NCBI GenBank assembly: GCA_937880065.1
Contig: CALFMA010000018.1
Coordinates: 1-9,440 of the forward strand
Source of the DNA: an uncultured Ruminococcus sp.
Lineage (GTDB): Bacteria; Bacillota_A; Clostridia; Oscillospirales; Ruminococcaceae
Reading direction: 5' to 3'
Length of the DNA stretch: 9,440 bases
Part shown: piece by piece, positions 7,107 through 9,440 of the stretch
How the letters are laid out: every line of letters starts with the position of its first letter
Position numbering within the stretch: the stretch's first letter is position 1
Notes under the pieces: generated by a model
The model's input: the letters and a program-made list of their open reading frames with translations, nothing else
Told to the model about the DNA's origin: nothing
Databases searched by the model: none
Program-made: the position numbers and the translations under genes

Positions 7107-7135
7107 ATTATACAACATTTTTCCTGAAATGTAAA
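7107..7135 (-). promoter_or_regulatory. Promoter of the AIM24 gene
   Basis: On the minus strand, TTTACA (7130-7135) and a perfect TATAAT (7107-7112) are 17 bp apart. The start is expected near 7100, giving a leader of about 43 nt. It lies 21 bp downstream of the adhesin terminator, so AIM24 is transcribed separately. Confidence 0.8.
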
Positions 7136-7155
7136 GATGTTCATAAAAAATTTAC

Positions 7156-7183
7156 AAAAAATCCCCCTTCCGAAGAAGGGGGA
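7156..7183 (-). terminator. Strong rho-independent terminator of the Cna-B adhesin
   Basis: Read on the minus strand, TCCCCCTTC-TTCG-GAAGGGGGA forms a perfect 9-bp GC-rich stem capped by a C(UUCG)G tetraloop and followed by six T (7156-7161). It lies 35 bp after the adhesin stop and separates it from the AIM24 unit. Confidence 0.93.
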
Positions 7184-7217
7184 AATTTTATTGCTTTTCA
7201 GTCAGATGATTAAGGAA

Positions 7218-9440
7218 TTATTCCTCATCCTCTCTCTTTCTTCTGAGAACGAATGCACCTGCTGCTGCCATAGCCAGAACGAGTGCGGGAACTGCTGCTC
7301 CAACATCGCCTGTCTTAGGTGAACTATTGCTATTTGATGTTGGTTTCTTTGCAGTAGTTGTTGTTCTTGTTGTTGTGGTGGTTGTAGTTGTTGTAGTTGT
7401 AGTAGAAGTTGTTGTATCTGAATCAGTTGTATCTGTTGTTGTAACACCGCCGTCAACTGTAGCTGTTGTTGTTGTAGTTGTAGCATTATCGTCAGTTGTA
7501 GCTGTTGTAGTAGTTGTTGTAATCATATCATCAATCATAACAACAGAGTTGCTTGTAACATTAACGTCACCAACAAGTTTGCTGTTCTCGATTGTGAATG
7601 TGATATCTGTTGCTACTTCATAGCCGTTAGGAGCTGCAACCTCGTGGAGTACATATGTACCGTCAGGGAGATTCTTTACAAGTGTAGGTGTTGTTCCTGA
7701 AATGAATGTGAGAGATTCGCCGTCAGATACGAACTTCGCCTCATCGCCGAATTCTACGCTATTCTTTGTGAACTGTACCTTTTCGCCTGTGAAGTCAACG
7801 CCTGTAAGTGTAAGAGTTGCACCTGCAATTTCCTCGCTGAATACATTCTGCTTGCTGATGTAAACATCAGTTGCAGCCATATTATCCATCATTGTAACGG
7901 AATCGCTGTCAACTCCAACGCCGCCGCTGAGTTTGCCGTCCTTGATTGTGAATGTGATGTCTGTTGCTACCTCGTAACCGTCGGGAGCTGCAACTTCGTG
8001 GAGTACATATGTACCGTCAGGAAGTGACTTCACTACAGAAGCTGTTGTTCCTGATACCCATGTAAGAGTATTTCCGTCAGATACGAATTCCGCACCATTT
8101 CCGAGAACCATAGCTGACTCGGAGAATTTAACTGCATTGCCTGCTAAATCTGTACCTGTAAGAGTAAGAGTTGCGCCTGCAATTTCCTTGCCATAGAGAT
8201 TCTGCTTGCTGATTTCCACATCTGTGAGAACCATATCGTCAACCATTGTTACAGAGTTGCTGTGAACGCCTACCTCACCGCTTACAACACCATTTTCAAT
8301 TACGAATGTGATGTCTGTTGTTGTGAGATAACCGCTTGGAGCAGCGTCCTCGTGAAGTACATAAGTACCGTCTGGGAGATTATTAATCATAGTGCCTGAT
8401 GTGCCTGAAATCCAAACAAGCGCTGTGCCGTCGGATACAAGCTCTGCACCTGTACCGAATGTAACATCTGCACCGTTGAATTCAACCTTTCTTCCTGTGA
8501 AGTCAACACCTGTAAGTGTCAGCTTAGCACCCGGGATTTCCTGGCTGTAAACATTCTGCTTGCTGATTGTTACATCAGTCTTAATCATATCATCTACCAT
8601 TGTAACAGAATCGCTGTCAACGCCGACTTCACCGCTGATTACACCATTATCTACAGTAAATGTAATATCAGTTGTAACCTCATAGCCGCTTGGAGCAGCT
8701 GTTTCGTGGAGTACGTATGTACCGTTAATGAGATTCTTAATAAATGTAGGAGTTGAACCGCTTATCCAAGTAAGTTCTGTGCTGTTCTCTGATGTGATAA
8801 GCTGTGCATTATTTCCTGCAACTACGTTTTTAAGTGCGAATACGATGTCATTTCCGTCAACGTCCTTACCTGTGAGAGTAAGTGTTGCACCAACGATTTC
8901 TTCGCCGTATAAGTTCTGCTTGCTGATTTCAACTTCACCAAGTAATCCGGCAACAAGTGTAGCCATATCACCGATATTACCTACAACCTTACCGTCTGAA
9001 ATTGTGAATCTGATTTCGCTTGCAGGCTTGTATCCTTCAGGAACTACTACCTGCTGGAGTACATAATCACCGTCAGGGAGGTTTTTAACAAATGTAGGAC
9101 CGTCACCTGAGCTAATCTTCAGCTGATTACCGTCGTCGATAAATTCAACATTGTCACCGAATACTACGTCAACCTTGTTGAACTGAATCTGGTTACCGTT
9201 TGTATCTGTACCGTTAAGCACGAGAACTGCGTCATTAATCTGAGTGCCGTTTGTATCAACGATGTTGATATAAATGCTTCCCTTTGGTGCTGTTGTAGTA
9301 GTTGTTGTTGTGGTAGGCTCTGTAGTTGTAGTTGTAGTAGTTGTAGGCTTTGTTGTAGTAGTTGTTGTTGTAGTTGTAGGCTTTGTTGTTGTAGTGGTTG
9401 TTGTGGTGGTTGTAGGCTTTGTTGTAGTGGTTGTTGTGGT
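7218..9440 (-). CDS. Sortase-anchored Cna-B repeat adhesin (N-terminus beyond window)
   Basis: The frame is open from the right edge to TAA at 7218, giving 740 residues, numbered here from the edge. A GTG at 9221 is in frame but lies inside a domain, so it is not the true start. Residues 1-50 are Thr tracts broken by KP/EP. Residues ~54-640 hold five Cna-B (SpaA/CnaB2-like) repeats of about 118-120 residues. Residues ~641-700 are a second Thr-rich linker with Asp/Ala. The C-terminus is SPKTG (707-711), a hydrophobic stretch (715-732) and the tail RRKREDEE. Repeats 2-5 keep Lys (174, 294, 412, 530), Glu (246, 364, 482, 600) and Asp (283, 401, 519, 637), the triad expected for self-forming Lys-Asp isopeptide bonds. 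Family knowledge suggests a rigid, protease-resistant stalk joined to peptidoglycan by sortase. Any ligand-binding head would lie outside the window. A strong terminator follows. Confidence 0.9.
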   Translation of the reverse strand, partial: TTTTTTTKPTTTTTTTTTTKPTTTTTTTTTKPTTTTTTTTEPTTTTTTTTAPKGSIYINIVDTNGTQINDAVLVLNGTDTNGNQIQFNKVDVVFGDNVEFIDDGNQLKISSGDGPTFVKNLPDGDYVLQQVVVPEGYKPASEIRFTISDGKVVGNIGDMATLVAGLLGEVEISKQNLYGEEIVGATLTLTGKDVDGNDIVFALKNVVAGNNAQLITSENSTELTWISGSTPTFIKNLINGTYVLHETAAPSGYEVTTDITFTVDNGVISGEVGVDSDSVTMVDDMIKTDVTISKQNVYSQEIPGAKLTLTGVDFTGRKVEFNGADVTFGTGAELVSDGTALVWISGTSGTMINNLPDGTYVLHEDAAPSGYLTTTDITFVIENGVVSGEVGVHSNSVTMVDDMVLTDVEISKQNLYGKEIAGATLTLTGTDLAGNAVKFSESAMVLGNGAEFVSDGNTLTWVSGTTASVVKSLPDGTYVLHEVAAPDGYEVATDITFTIKDGKLSGGVGVDSDSVTMMDNMAATDVYISKQNVFSEEIAGATLTLTGVDFTGEKVQFTKNSVEFGDEAKFVSDGESLTFISGTTPTLVKNLPDGTYVLHEVAAPNGYEVATDITFTIENSKLVGDVNVTSNSVVMIDDMITTTTTTATTDDNATTTTTTATVDGGVTTTDTTDSDTTTSTTTTTTTTTTTTRTTTTAKKPTSNSNSSPKTGDVGAAVPALVLAMAAAGAFVLRRKREDEE
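7341..7520 (-). repeat. Thr-codon low-complexity tract (wall-spanning linker)
   Basis: Runs of ACA, ACT and ACC codons, with some GAT, GCA and GTT, encode ~60 residues that are mostly Thr between the last Cna-B repeat and the sorting signal. This is the usual place for a wall-spanning linker. The trinucleotide-like sequence may be prone to slippage, which would stay in frame. Confidence 0.85.
7521..9281 (-). repeat. Five tandem Cna-B (CnaB2-like) domain repeats
   Basis: Lys-to-Lys spacing is 120, 118 and 118 residues across repeats 2-5, so the unit is about 354 bp. Each opens with ISKQN, carries a YVLHE-x-AAP-x-GY strand and, in repeats 2-5, ends with SV-T/V-M-V/M/I-D. Short stretches are also nearly identical in DNA (for example around 7641-7668 and 7991-8018). 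Repeat 1 (~8940-9281) is the most divergent and lacks all three bond residues. Confidence 0.88.
9288..9440 (-). repeat. Thr-codon tract with KP/EP punctuation
   Basis: Blocks of 7, 10, 9, 8 and 8 Thr codons are separated by AAG CCT (KP) three times and GAG CCT (EP) once, ending in A-P-K before the first Cna-B domain. The tract continues off the right edge, so the first block is a minimum. It looks like a flexible, possibly glycosylated linker joining an unseen N-terminal domain to the stalk; glycosylation is inference. Confidence 0.85.

Noticed and set aside
7058..7144. 29-codon N-terminal extension of the AIM24 protein
   Set aside because: It would need translation through the predicted promoter and transcription start; ATG 7057 has a good ribosome site and fits the family start.
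7202..7486. Minus-strand Gln/Leu-rich frame of 94 codons
   Set aside because: It is the Thr-codon repeat read one base out of phase; poly-Gln and poly-Leu are produced by the ACA/ACT repeats.
7327..7623. Plus-strand Val-rich frame that looks like a membrane protein
   Set aside because: Poly-Val comes from GTT/GTA/GTG, the complement of the Thr codons in the adhesin linker; there is no ribosome site.
9288..9440. CRISPR-like or other short tandem array
   Set aside because: The period is three bases in a coding frame with no spacers; it is a Thr/Pro/Lys linker.

Overview
The window looks like a low-to-mid GC Firmicute, most likely a gut or rumen Ruminococcus-type member of the Oscillospiraceae. 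The basis is threonine-rich linkers of the (T)nKP type, an SPKTG cell-wall sorting signal, consensus TTGACA/TATAAT promoters with strong Shine-Dalgarno sites, and the families present. This placement is inference; no rRNA or taxonomic marker is in the window.

Layout. Left third (minus strand, 3676 to the left edge): the first 1225 codons of a very large secreted adhesin. It has a signal peptide, a choice-of-anchor A type N-terminal domain, a stalk of Cna-B-like domains, then the start of tandem SpaA/Cna-B repeats that run off the window. Its promoter and a leader with a large hairpin lie in 3677-3858. Middle (plus strand, 4022-6170): a 5'-truncated Amidase_3 (CwlD-like) cell-wall amidase remnant with its terminator; a small AT-rich gene resembling Imm26 immunity proteins, with a near-consensus promoter; and an HTH/zinc-ribbon transcriptional regulator, also with its own promoter. 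Right third (minus strand): an AIM24-family protein with promoter and terminators, and the last 740 codons of a second adhesin. That adhesin has threonine linkers, five Cna-B repeats, a second threonine linker and an SPKTG-hydrophobic-RRKRE wall anchor.

How they fit together. The two adhesins are sortase-type surface proteins that flank a small cassette of accessory and regulatory genes; nothing shows that the cassette genes work with the adhesins. The most interesting signal is in the second adhesin. Four of its repeats carry the Lys/Glu/Asp arrangement of the streptococcal FbaB CnaB2 domain (the parent of SpyTag/SpyCatcher), and the first repeat has lost all three positions. I see no complete new multi-gene system, no CRISPR array, no tRNA or rRNA, and no intact mobile element.
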